Positions 1 to 8,127 of a stretch of 64,000 nt of DNA are shown here, in pieces (position 1 is the first letter of the stretch; the number at the start of each line of letters is the position of its first letter). Below the pieces are notes generated by a model. It was not told where the DNA came from, did no database searches, and saw only the letters and a program-made list of their open reading frames with translations. Source of the DNA: Ferrimicrobium sp. (GTDB lineage: Bacteria; Actinomycetota; Acidimicrobiia; Acidimicrobiales; Acidimicrobiaceae); contig NZ_DAHVNP010000070.1 of assembly GCF_027319265.1 (NCBI RefSeq), forward strand, positions 1-64,000. The letters are read 5' to 3'. The translations under genes and the position numbers were made by a program.

Positions 1-318
1 TCCAGGAAAACCGATGGCCAGATCGGCTACTCTGCCCATCCCACTGCGATGATGATTGCGACCGGTAAGCAGACAGGCTCGGGTAGGCGAACAGAGTGAG
101 GTCGTATGGAAGTTGGCAAGGCGGACACCCTTGTCAGCTAGCGCATCGATGCGCGGTGTTGCGATATTTGACCCATAGCAACCCAGCTGGGCAAAGCCTA
201 CATCATCGAGTACGATGAGCACCACGTTGGGTGTGCCGACTTTTGGTTTTGGTTGGGGCGGCCACCACGGTACCGAGGTTCGCCAATCTTTACCGATCTT
301 GCCTTGGAACTCTTCCAT
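1..318 (-). CDS. Arylsulfatase, N-terminal 106 residues (cut by window edge)
   Basis: Sulfatase-family hydrolase that would cleave sulfate (or phosphonate) esters. The visible 106 residues hold the family hallmarks in order: the first metal-binding strand with the Asp pair 38-39 (LIVLDDVG), the usual GCYGS and TPRIDALADKG segments, and the C-S-P-T-R motif at 76-80, whose Cys is oxidised to formylglycine in active type I sulfatases, followed by LLTGR. The ATG at 318 is chosen because the protein opens 30 residues before the first strand, as is common in long actinobacterial arylsulfatases. No signal peptide is seen, so it looks cytoplasmic. It is divergent from the flippase-like gene, with about 58 bp between the two starts. 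The remainder lies outside the window, so the true length is unknown. Confidence 0.9.
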   Translation of the reverse strand, partial: MEEFQGKIGKDWRTSVPWWPPQPKPKVGTPNVVLIVLDDVGFAQLGCYGSNIATPRIDALADKGVRLANFHTTSLCSPTRACLLTGRNHHRSGMGRVADLAIGFPG

Positions 319-376
319 GCCTATCCTCGCTCCTCTTTGGCTTCAACCCATGCCACACAGCCAGTACGATGGGCCT

Positions 377-1483
377 ATGGGTCCTCAGCAACGGTCAAGA
401 CGGCTGCTTCTTCGTACCCTGCTCAGCGTTATCGTAATCGTCGTCGTTTTTGTACTCCTCTTTGGCTCACGCTCGGAACTCATCTTTGCCCTGCATCGGC
501 TCACCCATCTCAACTTCGCCTGGGCATTCGCCGCCATTGGATCAGAGATAGCCTCCATCACGTGCTATGCACTTCTACAACGTCAACTCCTCACCCTCAC
601 CGGTCACCATATCCGTTTTGCCTCACTCTTTGGACTCACTCTCGCCACCGATGCAATCGCCGACTCCCTGCCCGGCGAACCGCTCTTCTCCAGCGCTTTT
701 CGCTTCACGCAGTATCGCAGGCATGGTGTCGACCGATCCAACGCTGCCTGGGTGATGGTGGCGGTGTTGGTTGCCCTCGCGCTCGGGCTCTCCATCCTGC
801 TCCTCATCGGAGCCTCATTCGCTGCGATCCTGGGACAGCACGGGACACCTGATCTGGTCTTGATCCTCGTTGCGATCATGCTCCTCGTCGTGATGGTGAT
901 CGTCTTGACGCGTGTATCGCTCTGGCTTTGGACTCTGAACCTCGTTGCCCGTGGCATCAAGTATGCGCCTCGCCGCGTTCGATTGCCGAGTGAACGGGTG
1001 CTCCAACGGGCACACGACATGCTGGCTCACTTCCGCATCGGTCCACGGGATGCGGGGCTGCTTGGGCTGCTCGGGCTTGGGGAATGGGGATTCGATCTCG
1101 GTTGTCTGATCCTCGTCTTTCCGGCACTTCACCTGGCTATCCCGTGGAGTTCCGTGGTATTGGCCTATAGCGCGAGTCAAATCGTCGGAATCCTGCCGAT
1201 CACACCGGGAGGTCTCGGAACGATCGAGGGGAGCCTGAGTGGGGTGCTGGTGGCCTTCGCGGTCAGCACCCATGATGCAATCACCGCGGTGCTGGTGTAT
1301 CGGCTGATCTCCTATTGGATCATCATCGCAGTGGGTTGGACCGCCTTTGTGGTCATCTGGGTCCTCACCCGGCGGGAGACGAGACATCGAGCCAACTCAG
1401 CACCTTCGACGCTCATCGATCATGGTCCCATGATCGATCATGAAGGAGGTAGTAACTCGTCCTCATGCACCCACCGGCGCTAG
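377..1483 (+). CDS. Lysylphosphatidylglycerol synthase TM region / flippase-like (UPF0104) membrane protein
   Basis: Integral membrane protein of the UPF0104 / MprF flippase-domain family, about 368 residues with around eight hydrophobic helices. The C-terminal part carries the typical block SASQIVGILPITPGGLGTIEG, which in this family is followed by a glycine-rich helix and a final transmembrane pair. Related proteins move or modify lipids, but the substrate here is unknown. The open frame continues upstream to 215, which would overlap the divergent sulfatase start; the ATG at 377, just before a basic stretch and the first helix, is more likely, with ATG 350 as the alternative. Neither has a clear ribosome binding site. 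The last 30 residues are hydrophilic and contain a DNA-level palindrome. Convergent with the EAL gene, one base apart. Confidence 0.75.
   Translation: MGPQQRSRRLLLRTLLSVIVIVVVFVLLFGSRSELIFALHRLTHLNFAWAFAAIGSEIASITCYALLQRQLLTLTGHHIRFASLFGLTLATDAIADSLPGEPLFSSAFRFTQYRRHGVDRSNAAWVMVAVLVALALGLSILLLIGASFAAILGQHGTPDLVLILVAIMLLVVMVIVLTRVSLWLWTLNLVARGIKYAPRRVRLPSERVLQRAHDMLAHFRIGPRDAGLLGLLGLGEWGFDLGCLILVFPALHLAIPWSSVVLAYSASQIVGILPITPGGLGTIEGSLSGVLVAFAVSTHDAITAVLVYRLISYWIIIAVGWTAFVVIWVLTRRETRHRANSAPSTLIDHGPMIDHEGGSNSSSCTHRR
1415..1438. repeat. Inverted repeat, 11-bp perfect arms, 2-bp centre
   Basis: ATCGATCATGG and its exact reverse complement are separated by TC. It sits in the 3' end of the flippase-like coding region, about 45 bp before the convergent gene ends, so it may act as a hairpin between converging transcripts. 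There is no T-run. Confidence 0.5.
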
Positions 1484-1484
1484 A

Positions 1485-2558
1485 TCAAAGCAGGGGCCAA
1501 TGGACTTCGCGATCGGGTTGGGCCGCTGGCTTGGCAAAGATAAAACCTTGGATCAGCGTCGCACCGAGGTCGATGACACAGCTAAGCTCTGCCACGGTCT
1601 CGACTCCTTCCGCGACGACCTCGATTCCCTCGCTTCTCACGGCTTGAATCAGCCCACCCACAAGTGCACGCTTCAGGGGTTCACTGTCGATATCAGCGAT
1701 TAACTCTCGATCAATCTTGATGACATCCGGCAACAGACCTGCAATCGTATTCAGGCCTGCGTAGCCACTACCAACATCATCGAGCGCCACCTGGAAACCA
1801 TGACTGCGATAGTAGCGAAAAATCCTCTTGAGATGGGCAAAGTCAAGGATCTGCTGACTCTCGGTGACTTCAAAGACAATGCGACTGGGGTCGAACTGAT
1901 GCTGCTCAGCAATCGCCAGTGTCGTCCTCAGACACTGGCGTGGATCATAGATAGCATTGGGAAGGAAGTTGATGAAGATCCGGCCGTCAAGTTCGATTTT
2001 CGCCGCCGTTGCAATCGCCGTCTCCCGCGAGAGACGATCGAGAAAAAAGATGGCGTCCATCTTTTGCGCATACGAGAATAACCGCAGCGGAGAGATCAAC
2101 GCCCCAGAACGACTTCGCCCTCGACTGAGCGCCTCGTAGGCAATCACCTGCGAGGATTCAACGGAGACAATCGGTTGGAAATGCGTCTCTAACGCCTTGC
2201 GTTCGAGACAATCCTCAACCTCTGGAGCATCCTGAGTGCCGAGGAGGTGTTCGACGGTCGTCACGCTGCGCAACGTATTGCTGTCGATAGCCACCGACGC
2301 ATCGTGTTCGATGACGCGGATCTGTTCACGTTGGTAGGCGGTGAGACGCGTATCGGCACCAATGACCGAGACCACGTACGCGAGGTCGACGTCTTGGGGC
2401 ATGAGGACAGCCCCTTCCTGCCGATATCCGATCCCCGCCTTGCGCAAACCACCGGCAACCCTTCGTCGCAACTCCTCCTGATGAATCACAAGGACGTGTG
2501 GGTCGCTCATATCTGGCGGCCTAGACGGTACAAACCCCTGACAACTTTCACAACCCAA
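1485..2558 (-). CDS. EAL-domain cyclic-di-GMP phosphodiesterase
   Basis: Predicted to hydrolyse cyclic di-GMP. Residues 1-115 are an N-terminal region of no recognised fold; residues about 122-350 form an EAL domain. Seen in order: FQPIV at 127, the signature E-A-L at 142-144, the NFLPNA strand near 197-202, E-V-T-E at 230-233, the D-D pair at 260-261 in ALDDVGSGYAG, K281 in IKIDREL, VAEGVET and IQGFIFAKP. All metal and catalytic positions appear intact, so an active enzyme is expected. No GGDEF domain or transmembrane segment. The start is a TTG preceded by GAGGGG at a six-base distance; the internal ATG at 2510 has no such site. A second EAL gene lies 400 bp upstream on the same strand. Confidence 0.88.
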   Translation of the reverse strand: MGCESCQGFVPSRPPDMSDPHVLVIHQEELRRRVAGGLRKAGIGYRQEGAVLMPQDVDLAYVVSVIGADTRLTAYQREQIRVIEHDASVAIDSNTLRSVTTVEHLLGTQDAPEVEDCLERKALETHFQPIVSVESSQVIAYEALSRGRSRSGALISPLRLFSYAQKMDAIFFLDRLSRETAIATAAKIELDGRIFINFLPNAIYDPRQCLRTTLAIAEQHQFDPSRIVFEVTESQQILDFAHLKRIFRYYRSHGFQVALDDVGSGYAGLNTIAGLLPDVIKIDRELIADIDSEPLKRALVGGLIQAVRSEGIEVVAEGVETVAELSCVIDLGATLIQGFIFAKPAAQPDREVHWPLL

Positions 2559-2693
2559 GATCGACCCCTCGTCTACTCCCTATAGTCAACTTCGGCACCT
2601 GAGTGCGCAACTCAAATCGAAGTAGCAAAGTTGCTCAGTCGTCCCGTCCACACCGATACCATCTCTGCCGAACGACAGGAGGAGTGCCACGAC

Positions 2694-2906
2694 ATGGACC
2701 GAACCCCCGCACCACTAGCTACGTTCAAAGAGCAACAGCTTCCCCGTGTCTCATCACCAGGGGCGGCCCAAGGCTACCACCGCAGCGGCGCCTGGACAGC
2801 ACCGTCCATCACGGGCCACAACATCCGCTCCGATCACCAACGCTTTACATTCCTCGCCCGCCACCCCCAGCTTCTCATCCTGCCTCCCTTGAGTGACAGA
2901 GCCTGA
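2694..2906 (+). CDS. Hypothetical 70-aa protein with strong ribosome binding site
   Basis: Short open frame starting at an ATG with AGGAGG about 10 bases upstream, lying between two EAL genes on the opposite strand. It is Pro-, Ser- and His-rich with no transmembrane helix. The piece GYHRSGAWTA resembles the first motif of acyl-CoA ligases (YrasGaWt), so it might be a leftover 5' end of such a gene rather than a complete small protein; this similarity is recalled, not computed. Coding status is uncertain. The rest of the 2559-2959 gap shows nothing else. Confidence 0.3.
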   Translation: MDRTPAPLATFKEQQLPRVSSPGAAQGYHRSGAWTAPSITGHNIRSDHQRFTFLARHPQLLILPPLSDRA

Positions 2907-2959
2907 GCCCGATGGACACGCTTCGCCGATGGCGATGCCGACGACGAGTCAGCCTGCAG

Positions 2960-4399
2960 TTATCCCACCGAAGGATTCTTGGCATGAGGCGATTGCCTCC
3001 GAGCATCGATCACCGGTGCATCGGGGGAGCTCTCGCGTTCAAAACGAGCGTGTCCCCGATGCCGTGGATGGTGCCTAGCCAAGAGTGGGTCCAACTCGGC
3101 AAGTGGAGCGGGTCGGGCGAGATAAAAGCCCTGGCCATAGCGAACGCCAACATCGACGAGGGTGTTGAGCTGCTCGACGGTCTCGATCCCCTCCGCGACC
3201 ACCTCAGCCCCGATCTCGTTACCAAAGATCACAAGCGCGCTCGCCAAGGCTCTTCTCACGGGATGGGTGTCGATCCCCCTGGTCAACTCCCGATCGAGTT
3301 TGATGATATCCGGGGCCACCTGGAGGACGACGGCCAGGCTAGCAAAGCCAGTACCGGTATCATCGATGGCGATTTTACAACCGAGATCACGAAGGTTCTG
3401 GCAGGCCTCTTGGAGCTGCGGAGAGTCGACGATGTCCGTGTGCTCGGTAAGTTCGACGATCACCCTCGTCGCGTCAACGGTACCGAGCATCTTACAGAGC
3501 TCGTCCGACATAAAAGTCGTAGGGCCCGCGTTGATGGCGAGGGAGATGGGGTTCGGCAATCGCGCGAGAAGTTCAAGCCCACGCCGGATCGCGAAGAGTT
3601 CGAGGGCAACCCCGAGGCCGACTGAAGCTGCCTGGTGAAACCAGTAGTCAGGCGCCCGAGGTGGGGTGGTATGGAATCGAGCGAGCGCCTCGACCTCGGT
3701 GATCCGACGCGATTCATCAAGACGCATGATGGGTTGTGCGACCATCGTGAGCGCGTCGGTTCGCATCATCTTCTCGATCCGACGACGTTTACTGGCGCGC
3801 CGTTGGGTCTCGGGTTGGAGTACCTTGGTGATAAAACTTGAGCGGGCAAGGGCGAAGGGGCACTCATCGGTGGCGAGTTCGGGGACGAGGTGGGTGAGCT
3901 GGCCACGGGTGGTGGCGATCTCGGCCTTCTCAGTCACGTCGATGAAGTCAAGGACCGCACCGGTCACGCTGGCCACAAAATCAGCCACACTCGAGAGCTG
4001 GAGTACATCTTCCGGTGAAAAGGCATGAGGCAGAGGAGAAGCTAGCAGCAAAACTCCGATGCTTTCCTTCCCGCGAAGGAGGGGAACGTACAGCATGGAG
4101 TTGATCCCCAACTCCCTCCAGATCGCTCTCGTTGAGCTAGCTGCACTAGCGATCTCAGGACAGTTTTGCACTGTGCCCATCCTCATCGTCTGACCAGAGG
4201 TGCTCGTTTGGACCCTGATTTGCTTGTCAGCAGGGCGACACAACCGGCCGGACCCAGCGATCTGGTAGAGGACATCCCCTTGGGCGATCTCGACAGCCAC
4301 ACCATCGGCCGCAGGGACCAGTTCCATCGTCTCATCCATCAGCCGTTGGAATATCGACTCTGGCCCACCGGCCCTCCAACCTATCTGCCCTACTCCCAT
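2960..4399 (-). CDS. GAF-EAL cyclic-di-GMP phosphodiesterase
   Basis: A 479-residue cytoplasmic protein. Residues about 15-160 look like a GAF sensor domain (VAVEIAQGDVLYQIAGSGR, then YVPLLRGKESIGVLLLASP). Residues about 215-445 form an EAL domain with the E-A-L triplet in VEALARF, INAGPTTF, VELTEHTD, IDDTGTGFASL, IIKLDRELTR, VAEGIETVEQL and GQGFYLARP, so the catalytic set looks complete and the protein should degrade cyclic di-GMP under control of its GAF ligand. The last 35 residues are basic and disordered-looking. Start at ATG 4399 is supported by GAGGAG six bases upstream. With the neighbouring EAL gene it makes two phosphodiesterases and no visible cyclase in this window. Confidence 0.9.
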   Translation of the reverse strand: MGVGQIGWRAGGPESIFQRLMDETMELVPAADGVAVEIAQGDVLYQIAGSGRLCRPADKQIRVQTSTSGQTMRMGTVQNCPEIASAASSTRAIWRELGINSMLYVPLLRGKESIGVLLLASPLPHAFSPEDVLQLSSVADFVASVTGAVLDFIDVTEKAEIATTRGQLTHLVPELATDECPFALARSSFITKVLQPETQRRASKRRRIEKMMRTDALTMVAQPIMRLDESRRITEVEALARFHTTPPRAPDYWFHQAASVGLGVALELFAIRRGLELLARLPNPISLAINAGPTTFMSDELCKMLGTVDATRVIVELTEHTDIVDSPQLQEACQNLRDLGCKIAIDDTGTGFASLAVVLQVAPDIIKLDRELTRGIDTHPVRRALASALVIFGNEIGAEVVAEGIETVEQLNTLVDVGVRYGQGFYLARPAPLAELDPLLARHHPRHRGHARFERESSPDAPVIDARRQSPHAKNPSVG

Positions 4400-5051
4400 G
4401 GCAGCTCCTCTACTTTTGTCATGGCTTTACTCGTGTCGTAGCTTCCCTGAAGCGACGATTGCTTGTTCCCATGCCGTTATCCGGATATTATCACCTATCG
4501 GTCCGATGGTTATAGAAGGTTAGGGCGAATCTAGGATTGCGTCAGTCAATCTGACCTCATCACAGCGGTTTTGGTCGCCACCAACACCACAAGGCGAGAT
4601 CGACGACGAGGTGGGGTTCTTCCGCGCCACCATCGGGACCCGTTCATGGAAACCGTTCAACGACATTCCTTGTTCGGCCACGCTCGAGGCATGGGTATCG
4701 GCAAGGTCGATGACCCAACTCCAGGGTTCAAGCCAACATGGTTGGCATCTTGTGCCACATCCGCCTGCTTCGATCGTGTGCGCGACGTCACGACGGGGGT
4801 GATGATCGAGCTCGGGACCGCGACCGACGATCCGGGTTTGCGCTCTGTCCTTGATCACCAGCCTGGGCGTCGAGGTGAACGATGCGGCTTGGCACTGCTA
4901 ACTACACACCTCACTGGTCATCCCGCAACGATCAGCAGTCAGTCCCAGGTCTGAGATTCCGACACCTCGCCAACCTGTGGACCAACCACGCTGACACACA
5001 CCAATCGGTCAGTCGCTACCACTGCGACTGGGTCATCAACCGAGAGTGGCG
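4400..5051. other. Gene-poor stretch (about 650 bp)
   Basis: No reading frame here has recognisable motifs or a good ribosome binding site. Frames of 112-127 codons on both strands overlap each other and look like chance. The first 150 bp are AT-richer and may hold the promoter of the GAF-EAL gene. The plus-strand frame ending near 5055 could be a decayed coding remnant, but it matches nothing I know. Confidence 0.4.
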
Positions 5052-5441
5052 CTAGCGATCAGCGCGCGACATGATCGCGGGGTCGTGCTCTGCGAGTTCA
5101 GCCTCCCGACTCACGAGATGTTCAGTCGCCCATCTGGCCAGTTCGTCCAGCACGGGAATGATCGCCGTTCCCGCCGTAGTGAGCTCATAGCTCACCCCCG
5201 GTGGCCGTGTAGCCTTGACGGATCTTGTCAAGAGTCCAGCCGCGACCAGCTCGTTCAATCGTTCAGACAACACCGAATCGGTGATCGGAGCGAGGGACCT
5301 TCGCATCTCCGAAAAGCTCGCTGGCCCCTTACTGAGTGTTCCCAGCACGAGCCCGCTCCAACGCTTTCCTAGCACTTCGAAGGCGCGCACCAGCCCTGCA
5401 TCACAGTGCCGGACGGCGCATGCATCTCGCGAGGACTCCAT
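5052..5441 (-). CDS. HxlR-family transcriptional regulator
   Basis: A 129-residue winged-helix regulator of the HxlR (DUF24) family. Visible: the N-terminal Cys in CDAGLVRAFEVLGKRWSGLVLGTLSKGPASFSEMRRSL, then the recognition helix region ITDSVLSERLNELVAAGLLTRS and the wing with GVSYELTTAG. Many members sense quinones, aldehydes or electrophiles through a conserved Cys near the N-terminus and control a neighbouring reductase. Here the gene is divergent from an azoreductase, fitting that pattern. Start ATG 5441 lacks a clear ribosome binding site and may give a short-leader transcript. It is normal length for the family. Confidence 0.88.
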   Translation of the reverse strand: MESSRDACAVRHCDAGLVRAFEVLGKRWSGLVLGTLSKGPASFSEMRRSLAPITDSVLSERLNELVAAGLLTRSVKATRPPGVSYELTTAGTAIIPVLDELARWATEHLVSREAELAEHDPAIMSRADR

Positions 5442-5495
5442 GGGGCAATGCTAACCGAATTATCTCCACCCCGTCGATCACAGCGTGAGGCTTAT

Positions 5496-5514
5496 TACTA
5501 GTGTTTTCCTAGTA
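5496..5514. promoter_or_regulatory. Candidate HxlR operator between regulator and azoreductase
   Basis: TACTAG and its exact inverse CTAGTA are separated by seven bases, in the divergent intergenic region and about 35 bp before the azoreductase start. A third related copy (TAGCTAGTAG) lies just downstream, next to the AGGAGG site. Placement suggests autoregulation and control of the azoreductase; the assignment is inference. Confidence 0.45.
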
Positions 5515-5549
5515 TATTGGTTAATAGTAGCTAGTAGGAGGATACGACC

Positions 5550-6203
5550 TTGCAACTTTTCCGCCTTGACGCCAGTATTCGCACCGAGGGATCGCACAGC
5601 AGCCAGATGGCCGACATCGTCGAGCAGGAGTGGCGCGACGCTCACCCTGACGGTCGTGTCATCACCCGCCATTTGGGCAAGGATCCGATTGCTTCAACCA
5701 TCTGGCCATTAGCCGTGATGGCCGCCTACACCCCTTCCAACGAGCGGACGCCCCAACAGCGTGACGCACTAGCGCTCGTCGCCGAACTCACCGACGAGTT
5801 GCTCGATGCAGATGCGATCATTGTGGCGGCTCCCCTCTATAACTATGGCGTCTCCCAACACCTGAAGGCCTGGGTCGATCTGATCATCACCGATTCGCGC
5901 ATGAGCGCCGAGACAAGCCCGCTTGCGGGGAAACCGGCCGTGCTGGTGACCGCTAGAGGAGGAGCCTATGGGGCAGGAACACCACGAGAGGGATGGGATC
6001 ATGCGACACCATGGATGCGGCGTATCTTCGCTGATGTCTTCCAACTCGACCTTCGCATCGTTGAAGCAGAATTCACCCTGGTCGGTGTGAACCCCGCATT
6101 GGATGAGTTCAAGGAGCTCGCTGCCACTATGCGTGCAGCGGCAGAGACAACGGCACGCGAATACGGCCGAGCCATCGCTCGGAGTGAAGGTACTGCTGCC
6201 TGA
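5550..6203 (+). CDS. FMN-dependent NADH-azoreductase-like flavoprotein
   Basis: A 217-residue flavodoxin-fold protein of the AzoR / NAD(P)H quinone reductase group, which reduces azo bonds and quinones with two electrons using FMN. Seen: the N-terminal FMN phosphate loop DASIRTEGSHSSQ, AAPLYNYGVSQHLKAWVDLI (the APMYNF-like FMN-binding motif), and the glycine-rich VTARGGAYGAG. The start is TTG at 5550, decided by AGGAGG eight bases upstream. Divergent from the HxlR gene, so probably induced by quinone or electrophile stress. It is close to family length. Confidence 0.85.
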   Translation: MQLFRLDASIRTEGSHSSQMADIVEQEWRDAHPDGRVITRHLGKDPIASTIWPLAVMAAYTPSNERTPQQRDALALVAELTDELLDADAIIVAAPLYNYGVSQHLKAWVDLIITDSRMSAETSPLAGKPAVLVTARGGAYGAGTPREGWDHATPWMRRIFADVFQLDLRIVEAEFTLVGVNPALDEFKELAATMRAAAETTAREYGRAIARSEGTAA

Positions 6204-6649
6204 CCCGATCGAGGGATTGCCGAGGGCGGATCGAGTGGCATCGGCGCGCCTCCATGCCAGCAACTCAACCCCTCGGTGATCGACGTGACCGGACATGAGA
6301 TGATAGGTCCGCTCCGCAGCCCATGCCCGCCACACTCCATTGCCGCGGCGAGGCCCTACCCAGGGTACAAAAGGGTACAAAGCCGCATCGGGAAGGCGCA
6401 AAGGAGGGTACCCTTGGTTGCCTGGCGCTAGCTTGACAGCGCTTGGTCACCCAGTCCGTCCCAGCTCGACGCATGTATCACGCCATGGTACGCTTCGCAT
6501 CGGTGATCGATCCACGACAAGGGACTACGCTCTGACTCGCTCGTCCAGTAGGTCACTCCGCCGACACCGGAGTCACCGCACCTCCTCAGCGACAAATGGG
6601 CTATCCCTTTGGTAGGATTGTCGCCAGTGCCGACTGGAGGGAGCCAGGG
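6204..6649. other. Intergenic region with AGGGTAC boxes
   Basis: No credible gene. It contains the AGGGTAC repeats listed separately and otherwise shows nothing. It would hold the promoter for the amidohydrolase. Confidence 0.45.
6362..6414. repeat. Repeated AGGGTAC boxes, possible operator
   Basis: AGGGTACAAA is perfectly duplicated in tandem at 6362-6371 and 6372-6381, and a 10-bp palindrome AGGGTACCCT follows at 6405-6414. Three copies of one 7-mer in 53 bp upstream of a gene suggest a multi-site operator. The cognate protein is unknown. Confidence 0.4.
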
Positions 6650-7588
6650 ATGCGGATCGTCGCTATCGAAGAACACTATGCCCCGCGGGACCTTGAGGCA
6701 GCGCGAGGTGGCGCGACGAACTACCCCAACGAGCTCGGCACGCTCCTCGACGAGGTGGGTGAACAGCGCATCGCTGACATGGATCGCCATGGGATCTCCT
6801 TTCAAGTACTCGCCTCGACGCCACCGAATGCCGCCAGTGCCGCAGAGGCGACGAGGTGGAACGACAGGCTCGCGGCCATCATCGCTACCCATCCTGATCG
6901 ATTCGGAGGATTCGCCTCACTGTCCACCCCTGAGCCGGAGTCCTGTCCAGCCGAACTTGAGCGAGCGATCAACGACCTCGGATTCTGCGGTACGATGATC
7001 CATGGCCATGCGAACGGTGTCTTCTGCGACTCACCCAGCTTGTATCCTACGTTTGCGAAGGCAGAGGAGCTCGGAGTTCCGATCTATCTGCACCCGACAC
7101 CCCCTGTCCCGGCCGTATTTGATGCATACTATGGTGATCTCAAGCCCGATATCGCACAGGTCCTCTCTACAAGTGGTTGGGGATGGCACGCGGAAACGGG
7201 CCTGCACGCGTTACGTCTCATCGTCACTGGAGTCTTCGAGAGGTTCCCAGGGCTCCAGATCATCATCGGCCACATGGGTGAAAACGTCCCATTTTCGCTC
7301 GCGAGAGCCGAGGCGACCCTCGGGCGTGTCACCCCCGAACTGACCCGCTCGATCAGCCAAACCTTTTGTGAGAATTTCTACGTCACCACTTCGGGCTACT
7401 TCACTCTCCCTCCGTTGCTGTGTGCCGCAATGGTTGTCGGTGTCGACCGACTGATTTTTTCCGTCGATTATCCTTTTGCACGCAACGAAGAGGCTCGAGC
7501 CTTTCTCGATACCATACCGTTCTCTCTCAGCGATCGGCACAAGATCGCCCATGCAAATGTTGAACGCTTACTTCCAATCCCAACCTAG
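6650..7588 (+). CDS. Amidohydrolase-2 family protein (ACMSD / gamma-resorcylate decarboxylase-like)
   Basis: A 312-residue TIM-barrel metal enzyme of the amidohydrolase_2 family, whose members decarboxylate aromatic or muconate acids or hydrate pyrone rings. Seen: the N-terminal strand IVAIEEHYAP (E-x-H type metal site as in resorcylate decarboxylases), the cluster LGVPIYLHPTPP with the metal His, LQIIIGHMGENVP with a second His, and VDRLIFSVDYPF with the catalytic Asp. The start at ATG 6650 has GGAGGG about nine bases upstream; longer frames lack this. It stands alone between two gene-poor stretches. The exact substrate cannot be assigned. Confidence 0.85.
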   Translation: MRIVAIEEHYAPRDLEAARGGATNYPNELGTLLDEVGEQRIADMDRHGISFQVLASTPPNAASAAEATRWNDRLAAIIATHPDRFGGFASLSTPEPESCPAELERAINDLGFCGTMIHGHANGVFCDSPSLYPTFAKAEELGVPIYLHPTPPVPAVFDAYYGDLKPDIAQVLSTSGWGWHAETGLHALRLIVTGVFERFPGLQIIIGHMGENVPFSLARAEATLGRVTPELTRSISQTFCENFYVTTSGYFTLPPLLCAAMVVGVDRLIFSVDYPFARNEEARAFLDTIPFSLSDRHKIAHANVERLLPIPT

Positions 7589-8127
7589 AAGACGTGGAGA
7601 GGATGGCGAGGTAGCTCCGGCCCGGATAGGGCAGCTGTCGATCTCCCCGCAACCGCGCTGAGGGCGAGGCCTACGCTCCTCCTCCAGAAGGACTCCATCC
7701 CAGGTGGAAGTGGTAGCTACCTGCCAACCGTAGACAGAGATTGTGGAATGCGTTCCCATCGAGCGCCACAAGGGAGGCTTCCAGCAGGACCTGCAAGCGA
7801 GGGACGATAGTGCAATTCCCGTCGATACCCGACGCTCCAGGCACCCTATGACATCGCGCCGATGGTGTCGCCAACCAGTTGACCCGCAGCGTTTGTCAGC
7901 AGGCAGTAACCTAGTGCGTTACCTCCACGCCGGTGTAGCCAACGCGATGGGTGCTGGCGATCCGGTGAGGGTCCATCGACCACCTCGATGCAGCTGCCTA
8001 CACGTGAGCTACCAAGCAGGGATAAGCGAGCAACCAGGTTCTCCCCGACATGGTTGACCAATGGACAAGGGCACGAGTGATGCTCGTATCGCACCCGGTG
8101 GGACCGCAAGAGAGGGAAAGGTGATCT
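7589..8127. other. Gene-poor stretch (about 540 bp)
   Basis: No convincing gene. Short frames on the minus strand (7671-7874, 7846-8109) have protein-like pieces but no ribosome binding sites or family motifs and overlap in different frames, so a frameshifted remnant is possible but unproven. Confidence 0.4.

Noticed and set aside
2912-3625. 237-codon plus frame opposite the GAF-EAL gene
   Set aside because: Antisense shadow of an intact EAL domain.
4520-4954. Overlapping frames of 112-127 codons on both strands
   Set aside because: No motifs or ribosome binding sites; they cannot both be coding and neither is favoured.
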